Below, one piece after another: positions 17,362-26,518 of a stretch of 64,000 bases of DNA. Below the pieces are notes generated by a model that was given only the letters and a program-made list of their open reading frames with translations, had not been told where the DNA came from and searched no databases. Each line of letters starts with the position of its first letter. Positions within the stretch are counted from its first letter, which is position 1. The position numbers and the translations under genes are program-made. Source of the DNA: an uncultured Fibrobacter sp. (GTDB lineage: Bacteria > Fibrobacterota > Fibrobacteria > Fibrobacterales > Fibrobacteraceae); assembly GCA_934700345.1 (NCBI GenBank), contig CAKUXP010000011.1:17543-81542 (forward strand), written 5' to 3'.

Positions 17362-18478
17362 CCTTCAATAAGGATTTCCACCTTGGAATGATTTTCGATA
17401 TTTCAAACCGGCTAGCCGATTTCAAACAGTTCAATGCGATGCGACTTCTAATCTCGGAATTCTCCATCAACCAAGTAATCTTTCGTGCAAATTTCTTCAC
17501 ATTGCCAAAAGGTACCAAGAAACCATTTTTTCCATCATCCACGATATCCCGAATAGAAGCATAGCTGTCAAAAGCGACCGGAACAACGCCGAACTGTTGC
17601 GATTCCGTCAAGGTCAACCCCCAGCCTTCAAATGCAGACGTCATCATGAATAAGGCGGCTGTTTTATAAAAAGGAATCGGTTTTTGATTTCCCAGAAACT
17701 GAACTTGTTTGAGTTTCAATTGTTTTGCTAATTTTTGATAAGCAGGAAGATTTTCTCCATCTCCCACAATGCGAAGAACCCAGTCTGAAGATATTGCGTT
17801 CTTTTCCACTAATTGCCATATTCTAAGCACCAAGGAAATCCGCTTTTGTTGTTCTTTCATCCTAGCAACAACCAAGACCTCCTTTTGTTTGTACGCCAAA
17901 ATGTCCGGTTTCGCAATTTCCGTAAATGACAGAGGGTTCGGAATCGAATACAACCGGATAGCGGAGACTCCCAAAATCCGTTGGAAGTCTGTTTCGAATG
18001 CGGAAGAAAGCAACAAGATTTTGGATGCCCTCGGAAGAATCTTCTTCCAGCGGTTCTGAAAGCGTCGAAGTTCCTTTAAATAGAAACAAGGATATAGAGC
18101 TATCCGCAACAATCTTCTTATTTGAGAAATTCCATTGCCAAACGATTTTGTCGTCGCGACTCGCCAAGATTTTTTCCATGTTGGAGGAGCCGTGTGCCAA
18201 GCTACAATATATGGGATTTGCTTTTCTTGTTCCTGTAAATATCGAGCTACGACACCACTATAAGCAAGCTGCTGGACAACAACATCAAAGGCGTTTTCTC
18301 CAAAAAACTTTTCTACATCAACAAGCTTTCCTTCAAAAAACAATTCAGAACCTGAATCTTCCACATAAAGAGACTGAATTCCATCTAAAGTAAGACCATT
18401 CATTACCGAGCAGGTAACTCTTTCCACTCCACCTGCATGGACATCCAACGGCGTATTATAAACAAAAAGAACCTTCAT
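17342..18478 (-). CDS. GT4-family glycosyltransferase
   Basis: A 378-residue GT-B enzyme. The N-terminal half starts MKVLFVYNTPLDVHAGGVERV, and the C-terminal GT4 signature contains VVARMKEQQKRISLVL, RIVGDGENLPAYQKLAKQL and the E-x7-E region SAFEGWGLTLTESQQFG. It probably adds a sugar from a nucleotide donor to the lipid-linked repeat unit at the cytoplasmic face. The start overlaps the upstream CDP-glycerol transferase-like gene by 4 bases (ATGA). The donor cannot be named. Confidence 0.85.
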   Translation of the reverse strand: MKVLFVYNTPLDVHAGGVERVTCSVMNGLTLDGIQSLYVEDSGSELFFEGKLVDVEKFFGENAFDVVVQQLAYSGVVARYLQEQEKQIPYIVAWHTAPPTWKKSWRVATTKSFGNGISQIRRLLRIALYPCFYLKELRRFQNRWKKILPRASKILLLSSAFETDFQRILGVSAIRLYSIPNPLSFTEIAKPDILAYKQKEVLVVARMKEQQKRISLVLRIWQLVEKNAISSDWVLRIVGDGENLPAYQKLAKQLKLKQVQFLGNQKPIPFYKTAALFMMTSAFEGWGLTLTESQQFGVVPVAFDSYASIRDIVDDGKNGFLVPFGNVKKFARKITWLMENSEIRSRIALNCLKSASRFEISKIIPRWKSLLKDACEGS

Positions 18479-19683
18479 TTCAAAATTTCCTGAATTGCAT
18501 TATAATTTCTCTCGCAATTTTTCGCATCGGAATATTTAAAAAATTCTTTGATGCGAATCCGATAGACATTCTCTAGTTCACAATTCTTTACCAAATAATT
18601 TTCAACCTTATCCACCACACATTCAATGTCCAACCCTACAGGGCCAAAGCCATCCCTATCCGGGTCAAAATATCCCATTCCCTGGTGACCGGAACGATAG
18701 GCATTTCTATCGAACTGAAACAAGATGATGGGCTTTTCCATATAGGAAAAATCAAACTGAACACTCGAATAGTCCGTAATCAGCAAATCACAGTCAATAA
18801 GAAGTTTCTGGACATCAAACTTTTCAAAAGAAGCCAATACGATTCTTTCGCTATTTCCCGAAAAGAGGTTCAAGTATTTTTGCACTTCAAAATGCGGATA
18901 GAAAACCAACTGATAATCATATTTTTCCAGCAGTTCTTTCAATTTAGCATTCTGAATCAAGCCTCCAATACTTCGAAAATAGTCAGAAGCCTTAAACGAT
19001 TCATTCGTTGCTCCGGAAAGAAAATGACGCCAAGTCGGCATCAACAAGATTTTCTTCGAATTCGATTTTTTGCGCGGTAAAAAATCATAGCGGGCAAAAC
19101 CCAACGTTTTCACAACTTCATGAGGATGGCCAAAACATTTTTCAACATATTCCGATTCTCGTTCGGAAACAGTTACAAAAAGATCGAACGAAACCTTGTC
19201 GCGGTGCAGCCACGGACCGTCCGCCTGCGTTACCCCATGTTGCAAGAAAACATATTTTCCCGACACAAAAATTTTCTTTAAGATTTTCACTTTGGACATA
19301 CGCAAGAACAAGTTATGCTCCGGAGCTCCTCCAAATATATGGGCGCTAATTTTTACTTCAGCCGCCAAATAAAACAGGTAATGTTTCCAGGAGCAGAAAT
19401 CAATCAAGCGGTCTTTAGAAGAAAAATTTTTTCTATCTGGCGAATCTTTTTCAATTAAATAAAATGCATTGACTTCCGGATGCGTTTTTCTCACATATTC
19501 AAAAAGCCGAAAAGCATTGTCCCGTGCATCAACGCCTCGTTCTGCAAAAACCCATACATGAGCAAAACAATGCGATCTTTTAAAAAATAAAAGGAAAAAC
19601 TTTGCAACTAGACACTTGAAGACAACCAAAAGCCACTTTCCATATTTTCCAATGCCATTTTTTTTCAACGCAGCCCTAATCAT
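18475..19683 (-). CDS. CDP-glycerol glycerophosphotransferase-family protein (TagF/TagB-like)
   Basis: A 402-residue GT-B-like phosphotransferase. The family marks are WVFAERGVDARDNAF, VFLQHGVTQ, LMPTWRHFL, FYPHFEVQKYL and the signature LITDYSSVQFDF with EKPIILFQFD. Relatives transfer glycerol- or ribitol-phosphate from CDP donors in teichoic acid and some Gram-negative capsules. Together with the TarI-like and LicD genes of the opposite arm it points to phospho-polyol in the polymer. The ATG at 19683 overlaps the previous stop by 8 bases (ATGATTAG); the frame is open to 19773 but would overlap that gene by about 100 bases. Confidence 0.8.
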   Translation of the reverse strand: MIRAALKKNGIGKYGKWLLVVFKCLVAKFFLLFFKRSHCFAHVWVFAERGVDARDNAFRLFEYVRKTHPEVNAFYLIEKDSPDRKNFSSKDRLIDFCSWKHYLFYLAAEVKISAHIFGGAPEHNLFLRMSKVKILKKIFVSGKYVFLQHGVTQADGPWLHRDKVSFDLFVTVSERESEYVEKCFGHPHEVVKTLGFARYDFLPRKKSNSKKILLMPTWRHFLSGATNESFKASDYFRSIGGLIQNAKLKELLEKYDYQLVFYPHFEVQKYLNLFSGNSERIVLASFEKFDVQKLLIDCDLLITDYSSVQFDFSYMEKPIILFQFDRNAYRSGHQGMGYFDPDRDGFGPVGLDIECVVDKVENYLVKNCELENVYRIRIKEFFKYSDAKNCERNYNAIQEILK

Positions 19684-20737
19684 AAAGAGCAACCCATTCT
19701 TTTTTATGAAAATTCCAGGATCTTTTTTGCATTTCGGAATAGGCCAAATTACCCTTTTTCGCAAGCGACTCACGTGTTTCTTTTTTTAAGGTCTCCAATG
19801 TCTTGCATAGCGCCCCAAAATGTGATTCCGGAGAGTCATAACGATAAACGAAAGAACACTTTTCTATTTCCGATTCACCCCGAATACAACCTATTTCAGG
19901 GCAAAGCATCGGCGTCCTATAAGAAAAGGCCATCCACAGAGTCCCGGAATTCAAGGAACTGCCAATATCGTAAGGCGTAGCCAAGACATCCGATTGTTCC
20001 AAATAATCTCCCATGCAATCATTTTCGATAAACCGGAAATCGGCAACAATCGATTTACAAGCACCTATTTTTTGCTGAATTTTTTTCCGATAATTTTTAT
20101 CACTGCATTTTCCACAAATCAACAACACGAAATTCGATTGAGACAGTTCCACCTTTTTAAATCCGTCTATTAGCAATTCCAAATTCTTATACGGTCCGAT
20201 CTTCCCTGTGGAAAAAATGATTTTAGTGTCTTGAGAAATTCCGTACCTTTGCCGGATATCTATTTTTCCACAGCCAAAATTTTGGAAATAATCGCCATGG
20301 GGGATACAACTGATTTTTTTACGAAAATGCTGCAATTCGGGAACTTCGGTAACTGTTTCCGAACACAAAATATGAATTCGGTCACTCCAGCGCATCAAAA
20401 TTTTCATCAGAATTTTAGAATACTTTCGACCCCGTTTTTGATCATGGGCGACTTTGTTATGAACAGTCCACACGATTTTTTTTTGAAATATTTTTAAACA
20501 GCACAAAAATTCCAACCGAAGAATAAAATTCAACAGACAACGAATTTCACTATTTCCGCGGATGTTTTCCAGCCAATTTAAATGACATATTTTCGCAGTA
20601 AAAAACGCCCCAAGATGACCGTGAAAAACTTGATCCATTCCAACAACCCGAAACTTATCGGAAATTGTTTTTGACAAATTTCCCAGGTAAAAATTTTTCT
20701 CTGTCTTTGCCTGTGGAAAGAAAAGAACCGTTTTCAA
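19676..20737 (-). CDS. GT4-like glycosyltransferase
   Basis: A 353-residue GT-B enzyme. The N-terminal half contains KIVWTVHNKVAHD, ending in CIPHGDY, and the C-terminal half has IFSTGKIGPYKNLELLIDGF, VLLICGKC and a donor-side region EQSDVLATPYDIGSSLNSGTLW in place of the usual E-x7-E. The pattern resembles the mannosyl/galactosyl GT4 group acting on lipid-linked intermediates. It lies 2 bases after the next GT4 gene and overlaps the following gene by 8, so it is part of one tightly packed minus-strand operon. Confidence 0.8.
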   Translation of the reverse strand: MKTVLFFPQAKTEKNFYLGNLSKTISDKFRVVGMDQVFHGHLGAFFTAKICHLNWLENIRGNSEIRCLLNFILRLEFLCCLKIFQKKIVWTVHNKVAHDQKRGRKYSKILMKILMRWSDRIHILCSETVTEVPELQHFRKKISCIPHGDYFQNFGCGKIDIRQRYGISQDTKIIFSTGKIGPYKNLELLIDGFKKVELSQSNFVLLICGKCSDKNYRKKIQQKIGACKSIVADFRFIENDCMGDYLEQSDVLATPYDIGSSLNSGTLWMAFSYRTPMLCPEIGCIRGESEIEKCSFVYRYDSPESHFGALCKTLETLKKETRESLAKKGNLAYSEMQKRSWNFHKKEWVALYD

Positions 20738-20739
20738 TA

Positions 20740-21930
20740 TTACCCCAGTTTCAACAGCTTCCTATACGCCCCGATAAGCTTCGGCTTTTCAAAATCCCAC
20801 GAAAGCTCGGTTTCAACGCGTTTGCGTCCAAAAGCTCCCATTTTTGCCGCATCGGCCGGATGTTCCAAAAGCCAAACAATCTTATCGCCAAAATCTTCTA
20901 CACTTGTATTCTTGGCGTAAAGCGAAGCTTCCTGGGCAGAAAAACGACCTTCCTTTAAATCGTATTGAACAATCGGTTTGCCAAACGCCATGTATTCCAT
21001 GATTTTATTCATCGTCGATTTATCGTTCATTTCGGAAGGCACATCGGGATTGACACAAACATCCGCCGTGTTCAAGACATCTGCCAAATATTCATTCGAC
21101 ACGCGTCCTGAAAACTCCACAAATTTTTCAAGCCCTTTTTGACGGTTTAACGCTCGCAGACCTTCTAAAGAAGGACCTCCACCCATGACGCAAAAGCGAA
21201 CATCCTTCCGGTTCAGTTTATTTACAATATAATCCGCAGAATCCAATAGCAGTTCAACGCCTTCCTGCTTTCCCATTACCCCTACATAGCCTACCAGATA
21301 TTTAAAGCCTTGTTTTACGGCAGGTTTAGCGGGGCCTACCGCCAATTTTGAAATATCTGGACCGCTACGAACAATCGTCACGTTTTCCGGCTTCATTTTT
21401 CCTCGCCGGATGGCGATTTCTTTATAGGATTCATTTGTCGCAATGGAATGCGAGGCGAAGAAATAGGTCAACCGTTCAAAAAAGATCATCGCCCGATATC
21501 CCCAATTTTTCTTGCCAAATTTTGCAAGCCACAACTCCGGGTTTATATCGTGGTGATCAAACAAAAGTTTGCATTTTGTAAAAGCAAGAAATGGCAACGC
21601 AGGAATGAAAAGTAAATCTGGAGGATTACAGATATGAACAACATCCTGGACGCCATGTTTATGAAAAATTTTCATCAACAAACGAAATTCATGAAACAAG
21701 GCTGTTCCGTATTCAAAAAGATACTCGATTGACCGTTTCGCTTCTTTTAAAGGATGTCTATAAATTTGGATTCCGTTAAGCGTCTCTTCCGATTCCGGAA
21801 AAGTCTTCGTTTTAGGACAAATTACGCAAACCTCAGCTCCAGCATCGCGCAAGGCATTTGCCTCCTGCCAAACACGACGATCAAAAGGAACAGGAAGATT
21901 CTCGACGACAATAGTAATTTTTTTTCCCAT
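20740..21930 (-). CDS. GT4-family glycosyltransferase (WsaF/CapM-like)
   Basis: A 396-residue GT-B enzyme beginning KITIVVENLPVPFDRRVWQEA, the conserved opening of a common GT4 branch. HICNPPDLLFIPALPFL and FDHHDINPEL are typical of the acceptor half. GYVGVMGKQEGVELLLDSA, CVMGGGPSLEGL and MNKIMEYMAFGKPIV form the nucleotide-sugar half. It should transfer a hexose to the growing lipid-linked unit. It lies 24 bases downstream of the AlgD-like dehydrogenase gene, whose product may feed this or a neighbouring transferase. Confidence 0.87.
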   Translation of the reverse strand: MGKKITIVVENLPVPFDRRVWQEANALRDAGAEVCVICPKTKTFPESEETLNGIQIYRHPLKEAKRSIEYLFEYGTALFHEFRLLMKIFHKHGVQDVVHICNPPDLLFIPALPFLAFTKCKLLFDHHDINPELWLAKFGKKNWGYRAMIFFERLTYFFASHSIATNESYKEIAIRRGKMKPENVTIVRSGPDISKLAVGPAKPAVKQGFKYLVGYVGVMGKQEGVELLLDSADYIVNKLNRKDVRFCVMGGGPSLEGLRALNRQKGLEKFVEFSGRVSNEYLADVLNTADVCVNPDVPSEMNDKSTMNKIMEYMAFGKPIVQYDLKEGRFSAQEASLYAKNTSVEDFGDKIVWLLEHPADAAKMGAFGRKRVETELSWDFEKPKLIGAYRKLLKLG

Positions 21931-21954
21931 GAAGTTCCTGTTTCATTATTTTGT

Positions 21955-23262
21955 TTACCAGCAAAGACCTTCGTAATTTTTCAAGGAAAGAACCGATTCG
22001 TCTTTCAAACGCACTAAATCCAAAAAGCGGATTTTAGGATTTTCATAAATCATCTTAGGTAATTCCGGATTCTTGACAGCAATAATAATCAGTTCCGCCT
22101 CATCGCATAAATCATGGATATCGCTTTCCAATAAATGGACCATTCCTTTCGGCAGTCGAGAACCAATGTCTTCACCCTGCGCCTTGGCGAGGTTCAAAAA
22201 ACGATCGTAAATTCTCAAGGAAAATCCATTTTTCAAAAGAGTATCCGCTAATGCGACAGAAGCGGAATTCCGTAAATCATCCGTACCTGCCTTAAAAGTT
22301 AAACCGACAAGGCCTATTTTCTTCTTGCCGCTATCAAAAACCACCTTCAATACACGATCAACATGCTTTTGGTTGCTTAAATCTACGGAAGAAAGGAGCG
22401 GGACTTGGACATCATGGCTTGACGCCAAATAATTCAATCCCTTTAAATCCTTGGGTAAACACGATCCCCCATAAGCAAACCCCGGCATAAAATACACCGG
22501 AGAGATATTCAGCTGGGAATCCTTGCAAAAAAGCTTCATTACTTCATGACTGTCTATGTCAAGTTGCTTGCAAATAGCCCCCACTTCGTTTCCAAAGGCA
22601 ACTTTCATTGCATGAAAAGAGTTGTTTACGAATTTAATCATCTCGGCAACACGAGGCAACACTTCTATAATTTCACTATTAAGCGGAGAATATAGCGACC
22701 GCATGATATCGCGAGCTTTCGCACAATCACAGCCAATCACCGTGAGAGGGGGATTCATGAAGTCTTCTACAGCTTTACCTTCCCGTAAAAACTCGGGATT
22801 TGAAACGACAGAAAAATCCACATCTAATTTTTTGCCGGACAATTGCTCTAATTTTTTTCCAATTCGCTCATTGGTTCCGGGAGGAACCGTACTTCTTAAC
22901 ACCACCAGATGGAAATCGTTCTTTTTTAAAAGCGCCCTGCCGATATTCTCGACAACAGAGTCGATAAACTGCAAATCCAGCCCGTCTTTATCCGTTACAG
23001 GCGTTCCAACACAAATAAAAGAAATATCCGATTCTAGGACAGCTCTCTCGGCGGATTCCGTGGCGGAAATTCTGCCAGACGAAAATCCTTCGGCAATCAA
23101 TTCGTCAACATCGCGTTCCACAATCGTCGGACGCCCTGAAGAAATCAGGGCGACTTTCCGAGAATCCACATCACAGCCAATAACACTGTATCCTAATTTA
23201 GCAAAGCAGCCAATGCCTACACAACCAACATAACCCAGTCCAAAAACGCTAATTTTTCTCAT
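21955..23262 (-). CDS. UDP/GDP-sugar 6-dehydrogenase, closest in pattern to GDP-mannose dehydrogenase AlgD
   Basis: A 435-residue enzyme that oxidises a nucleotide hexose to the uronate with two NAD+. Rossmann motif FGLGYVG; SFICVGTP; SNPEFLREG; catalytic Cys268 in GGSCLPKD. Position 268 equals the catalytic cysteine of Pseudomonas AlgD, and the AlgD-like marks GLTFKAGTDDLRNS, LRIYDR and the C-terminal EGLCW support GDP-mannose over UDP-glucose. Substrate choice is inference. It precedes the GT4 genes, and another dehydrogenase lies 17 bases upstream, so the locus may make two different uronic acids. Confidence 0.8.
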   Translation of the reverse strand: MRKISVFGLGYVGCVGIGCFAKLGYSVIGCDVDSRKVALISSGRPTIVERDVDELIAEGFSSGRISATESAERAVLESDISFICVGTPVTDKDGLDLQFIDSVVENIGRALLKKNDFHLVVLRSTVPPGTNERIGKKLEQLSGKKLDVDFSVVSNPEFLREGKAVEDFMNPPLTVIGCDCAKARDIMRSLYSPLNSEIIEVLPRVAEMIKFVNNSFHAMKVAFGNEVGAICKQLDIDSHEVMKLFCKDSQLNISPVYFMPGFAYGGSCLPKDLKGLNYLASSHDVQVPLLSSVDLSNQKHVDRVLKVVFDSGKKKIGLVGLTFKAGTDDLRNSASVALADTLLKNGFSLRIYDRFLNLAKAQGEDIGSRLPKGMVHLLESDIHDLCDEAELIIIAVKNPELPKMIYENPKIRFLDLVRLKDESVLSLKNYEGLCW

Positions 23263-23279
23263 ATAAAAACCAATCTAAG

Positions 23280-24653
23280 CTATTCCGCCTCACCCTTTCC
23301 CACATTCGCCACGTCGAATCCGATTTTACGGAGAGCGGATGCGTCAAGGATATTTCTTCCGTCAAAGACGAACGCCGGTTTTTCCATGCCCTTGTAGATG
23401 CGCTTCCAGTCGAGTTCCGCAAAGCTCTTCCACTCCGTGCAGACGACAACCGCATGGGCGCCTTCGGCGGCCTTGTAAGGGTCCTCTTCAAACACGACTC
23501 GGTCGAGAACATCTTTCAGGTCTCGCTTCGCATCGGGGATCGCCTTCGGGTCGGTAACGACCGGGCGGGCGTGTTCGGCGATCAAGTCGCGCACGACGAG
23601 ATTTGCCGGACTTTCGCGGGTATCGCCCGTGTTCGCCTTGAAGGCAAATCCGAAAACGGCGATTTTCTTGTCGGCAATCGTGTTGAACATGCGTTCGAGC
23701 ATCCGGCTGGTGACGCGGTGCGTCTGCCATTCGTTGATCTTGACAACGCTTTCCCAATAGGCGGCGACTTCGGGGAGACCGTAATACCCGCACAGGTAAA
23801 CGAGGTTCAGGATGTCTTTCTTGAAGCAGCTTCCGCCAAAACCGATCGAAGCCTTGAGGAACTTGGAACCAATCCGATGGTCCTTTCCCATGACAAAGGC
23901 GACTTCATCGACATCGGCACCGGTACGCTCGCAGAGAGCGCTGATCGAGTTGATCGAGCTGATGCGCTGCGCAAGGAACGCGTTTGCCGTGAGCTTCGTG
24001 AGTTCGGAGCTCCAGAGGTTCGTCGTGAGGATTCTCTCGCGCGGGACCCAGTGGGCGTAGATGTCCACCACCTTGGCGAGAGCGGCAAGTCCCGATTTCG
24101 TCTGGTGGCTGCCGATGAGCACGCGGTCCGGTTCGAAAAGATCCTGGATGGCGGTGCCTTCGGCGAGGAATTCCGGATTGGAAAGGACTTCGAAATGCAG
24201 CCCCTTGTCGTTTGAATTCAAGATGCGCTCCATCGCAGCGGCAGTGCGGACGGGAAGCGTCGATTTTTCAACGATGATCTTGTCCGAGGAAGCGACTTCG
24301 AGGATTTCCCGGGCGGTCTTTTCCCAGTATTGCAGGTCGCTCGCCTTGCCCGCGCCCTGTCCAAATGTCTTGGTCGGCGTATTGACAGAAACGAAGATGA
24401 TGTCCGCTTCGCGAACCGCATTCGGGATGTCCGTGCTGAAGAAAAGATTCCGTCCGCGAGCGCGCTTGACGACTTCGTCCAGACCGGGTTCAAAAATCGG
24501 GAGATTTTCCCCATTCCAAGCGTCGATGCGAGCCTGGTTGATATCGACAACCGTCACTTTCACGTCCGGGCACTTGTCCGCGATGACGGTCATCGTCGGT
24601 CCGCCGACATAGCCGGCGCCGATGCAAAGAATTTTCGTCGAAAAATCCATCAT
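23280..24653 (-). CDS. ugd: UDP-glucose 6-dehydrogenase, eukaryote-type
   Basis: A 457-residue UDP-glucose dehydrogenase making UDP-glucuronate. It has CIGAGYVGGPT, VTVVDINQARIDAWN, LPIFEPGLDEVV, FVSVNTPTKT, VEKSTLPVRTA, SNPEFLAEGTAI, HWVPRERILTTNLWSSEL and GGSCFKKD with catalytic Cys276. These marks and the position of Cys276 match the animal/plant UGDH form rather than the shorter bacterial Ugd. The base composition is GC-richer than the adjacent glycosyltransferase genes. It follows the Wzi-like barrel gene by 3 bases. A second possible ATG lies one codon later. Confidence 0.9.
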   Translation of the reverse strand: MMDFSTKILCIGAGYVGGPTMTVIADKCPDVKVTVVDINQARIDAWNGENLPIFEPGLDEVVKRARGRNLFFSTDIPNAVREADIIFVSVNTPTKTFGQGAGKASDLQYWEKTAREILEVASSDKIIVEKSTLPVRTAAAMERILNSNDKGLHFEVLSNPEFLAEGTAIQDLFEPDRVLIGSHQTKSGLAALAKVVDIYAHWVPRERILTTNLWSSELTKLTANAFLAQRISSINSISALCERTGADVDEVAFVMGKDHRIGSKFLKASIGFGGSCFKKDILNLVYLCGYYGLPEVAAYWESVVKINEWQTHRVTSRMLERMFNTIADKKIAVFGFAFKANTGDTRESPANLVVRDLIAEHARPVVTDPKAIPDAKRDLKDVLDRVVFEEDPYKAAEGAHAVVVCTEWKSFAELDWKRIYKGMEKPAFVFDGRNILDASALRKIGFDVANVGKGEAE

Positions 24654-24656
24654 AGC

Positions 24657-26162
24657 CTAAAATTTAAAACTTTTTTGGTAGAATATATCCCAGTCAAAAC
24701 CGGCTACCCCCCAAAAGTCCACCCCGTTTTCGCCAGAGACGTGATCCAGATTACGGTATTTGCGAATTCCCCCGCCAAGACGCGCCCGAAGCCCGCCAAA
24801 AAGGAAAATCCGATAGGTTAGATCGGCGACATACTGCCGTTCCACGATTCCCGACAAGGTACGCTTCGCCGAAAGCGCCTTGTCATAATCCGTATAAAGT
24901 TCCTTGTCACCCTGTCTGAGCCAGGCGAATTCCGCATTCCATTCATGCCGTCCGAGCGTCCATTCGATTGTAAGCCACAGATCCTTCGCATCGGGGCCGC
25001 GCCGATACCCGAGCGGATAATCGACAAAGAACATGTCCGCAAAATCGGGATCCGACTGGGAGCGATAGTTGGAGCGATACATGCGGCGGCTCGAATACTT
25101 GAGAAGCGGGAGCCGTTCATTTCCCGCGGCGGGATCCGTGAGCACAGCGTCCAACCGGAAGCCGAAAGTTCCAAATCTGTCCGTCTCGATTGTCTGGCGA
25201 TAGCCGACCAGATGGCTCAAGATGTTCCGCGTCGAATTTTTCCCGGTTTCCCCGACAGGGCTTTTGATGTCGTCAATTCCTAGCTGGTAGTAAAAGCTCG
25301 ATCCGCGGATCGGGCGGAGTCCCAGTTCGAGCGTAGCATTCGCCTTCGTGTATCCGGTCGCATAGTTGTCGTGCCAGAACATGAACGGGTTGATGGTCCG
25401 AAACTCGACCTGCTTGCCGCCGATAACGGACTGTTCGATAACATAGAACCAGATGCGCCCAAAATCCACGCCCAGACGGTGATAGACAAGCGTCTTGTAC
25501 GGTTCCGCATAGACGCGGTTCCGCTGGTTGTCGATTTGCAGGTTGGCCTGTTCCCAGGATTCGGTCGATGAATCGACTTCTCCGCCAGGCTCGGACGGCG
25601 TTCCGTGCAGATGCGAATTTAACGAGCTGATGAAAAAATCGTAGCGAAAAAATCCCGGCGAAAAATTCCAGAGAATCGCATCGTGATAGGGCGCGCCTCC
25701 CAAGGCAATCGTGTTGGGAGAAGGTCCCATATCCGGCTTGAATCGGCCTGTCTGGACAAATCCCACGCCGTATTCCCATTTCGCAAATCCTTCGATCGGG
25801 ACATTGATGTCGAGGTTGTCCGGCAAGTAGGTCGTATTCGTCGAAAGGTCATCCTCGTACCACGCTTCGATATCCTTTCGGAGCGGCAGGTTGAAATAGA
25901 CGGTGAAATTTCGGTAGCGGCCGCCGAGATACAGTTCGAGCATCGGATCGATGGTTTCGTACTGGCGGCCAGTTTCTAGCGGAATCTGCAGCCCGCGCCA
26001 GTTTTCGCCGTAGCGATCGATCGTATCCGCAGCAAAGTTCATCGCCTTGGGCGCCCCGTAAAACCCGACGGCGATTTTCGATCCGACAAAGACGGACGTT
26101 TCCGAGAATGCCGACACGGAAAACAGGGCAAACGAAAGCACTATCGATTTTACAAGTCGCAC
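24657..26162 (-). CDS. outer-membrane beta-barrel, Wzi-like capsule protein
   Basis: A 501-residue protein with a cleavable signal peptide (MRLVKSIVLSFALFSVSAFS), many alternating beta strands rich in Tyr/Trp/Phe, and a C-terminal Phe (YQKSFKF), all typical of outer-membrane barrels. The segment EFRTINPFMFWHDNYATG resembles the Wzi family, which helps attach capsule to the cell surface. Being first in the minus-strand polysaccharide operon fits that role. Wzi identity is moderate; barrel identity is strong. Confidence 0.65.
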   Translation of the reverse strand: MRLVKSIVLSFALFSVSAFSETSVFVGSKIAVGFYGAPKAMNFAADTIDRYGENWRGLQIPLETGRQYETIDPMLELYLGGRYRNFTVYFNLPLRKDIEAWYEDDLSTNTTYLPDNLDINVPIEGFAKWEYGVGFVQTGRFKPDMGPSPNTIALGGAPYHDAILWNFSPGFFRYDFFISSLNSHLHGTPSEPGGEVDSSTESWEQANLQIDNQRNRVYAEPYKTLVYHRLGVDFGRIWFYVIEQSVIGGKQVEFRTINPFMFWHDNYATGYTKANATLELGLRPIRGSSFYYQLGIDDIKSPVGETGKNSTRNILSHLVGYRQTIETDRFGTFGFRLDAVLTDPAAGNERLPLLKYSSRRMYRSNYRSQSDPDFADMFFVDYPLGYRRGPDAKDLWLTIEWTLGRHEWNAEFAWLRQGDKELYTDYDKALSAKRTLSGIVERQYVADLTYRIFLFGGLRARLGGGIRKYRNLDHVSGENGVDFWGVAGFDWDIFYQKSFKF

Positions 26163-26221
26163 GATTTTTAAAATATAGACAGATTTTGATGCGGGATTTG
26201 AGAGGTATCAGCGGTCTGTTA

Positions 26222-26518
26222 TTAGTCAGGAATGAGGAATCAACTGTCTAGCGACCTGCCAGTTGTCAGAGCTTAGAGCTTAGTGGATAGTTAAGCGTTG
26301 ATAGTTGAGAAAATCAGGAAACAGAAATCAGTTATTCAAGGGAAGTGGGATGTGGTAAGCGGGACACGGTAGGAAATAGGGATTAGAATGTGAAGCGGAA
26401 TGCTACGAGAGGGGCGTCCGATCGGGCATTCCCTTCGGTCGTTCCAGAATGACATGGGACAGAAAGCTACTCGCTCCGCCAACCAATTGCTCATTGCTAA
26501 GCCTAGACGTCCGCGATT
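26222..26518. repeat. dispersed intergenic repeat, copy A (rich in TTAG/AGT words)
   Basis: No gene is seen between 26163 and 26518. The stretch is made of short degenerate words such as GCTTAGTG, ATCAG and TTAG. It shares about 100 bases (starting GTCAGAGCTTAGAGC) and a terminal motif close to GACGTCCGCGATTCTAAGC with the gap at 48975-49267. Both copies end right at the 3' end of a minus-strand gene. A GGAATGCC/GAATGACA fragment resembling common palindromic repeats is embedded near 26430-26455. Confidence 0.6.
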
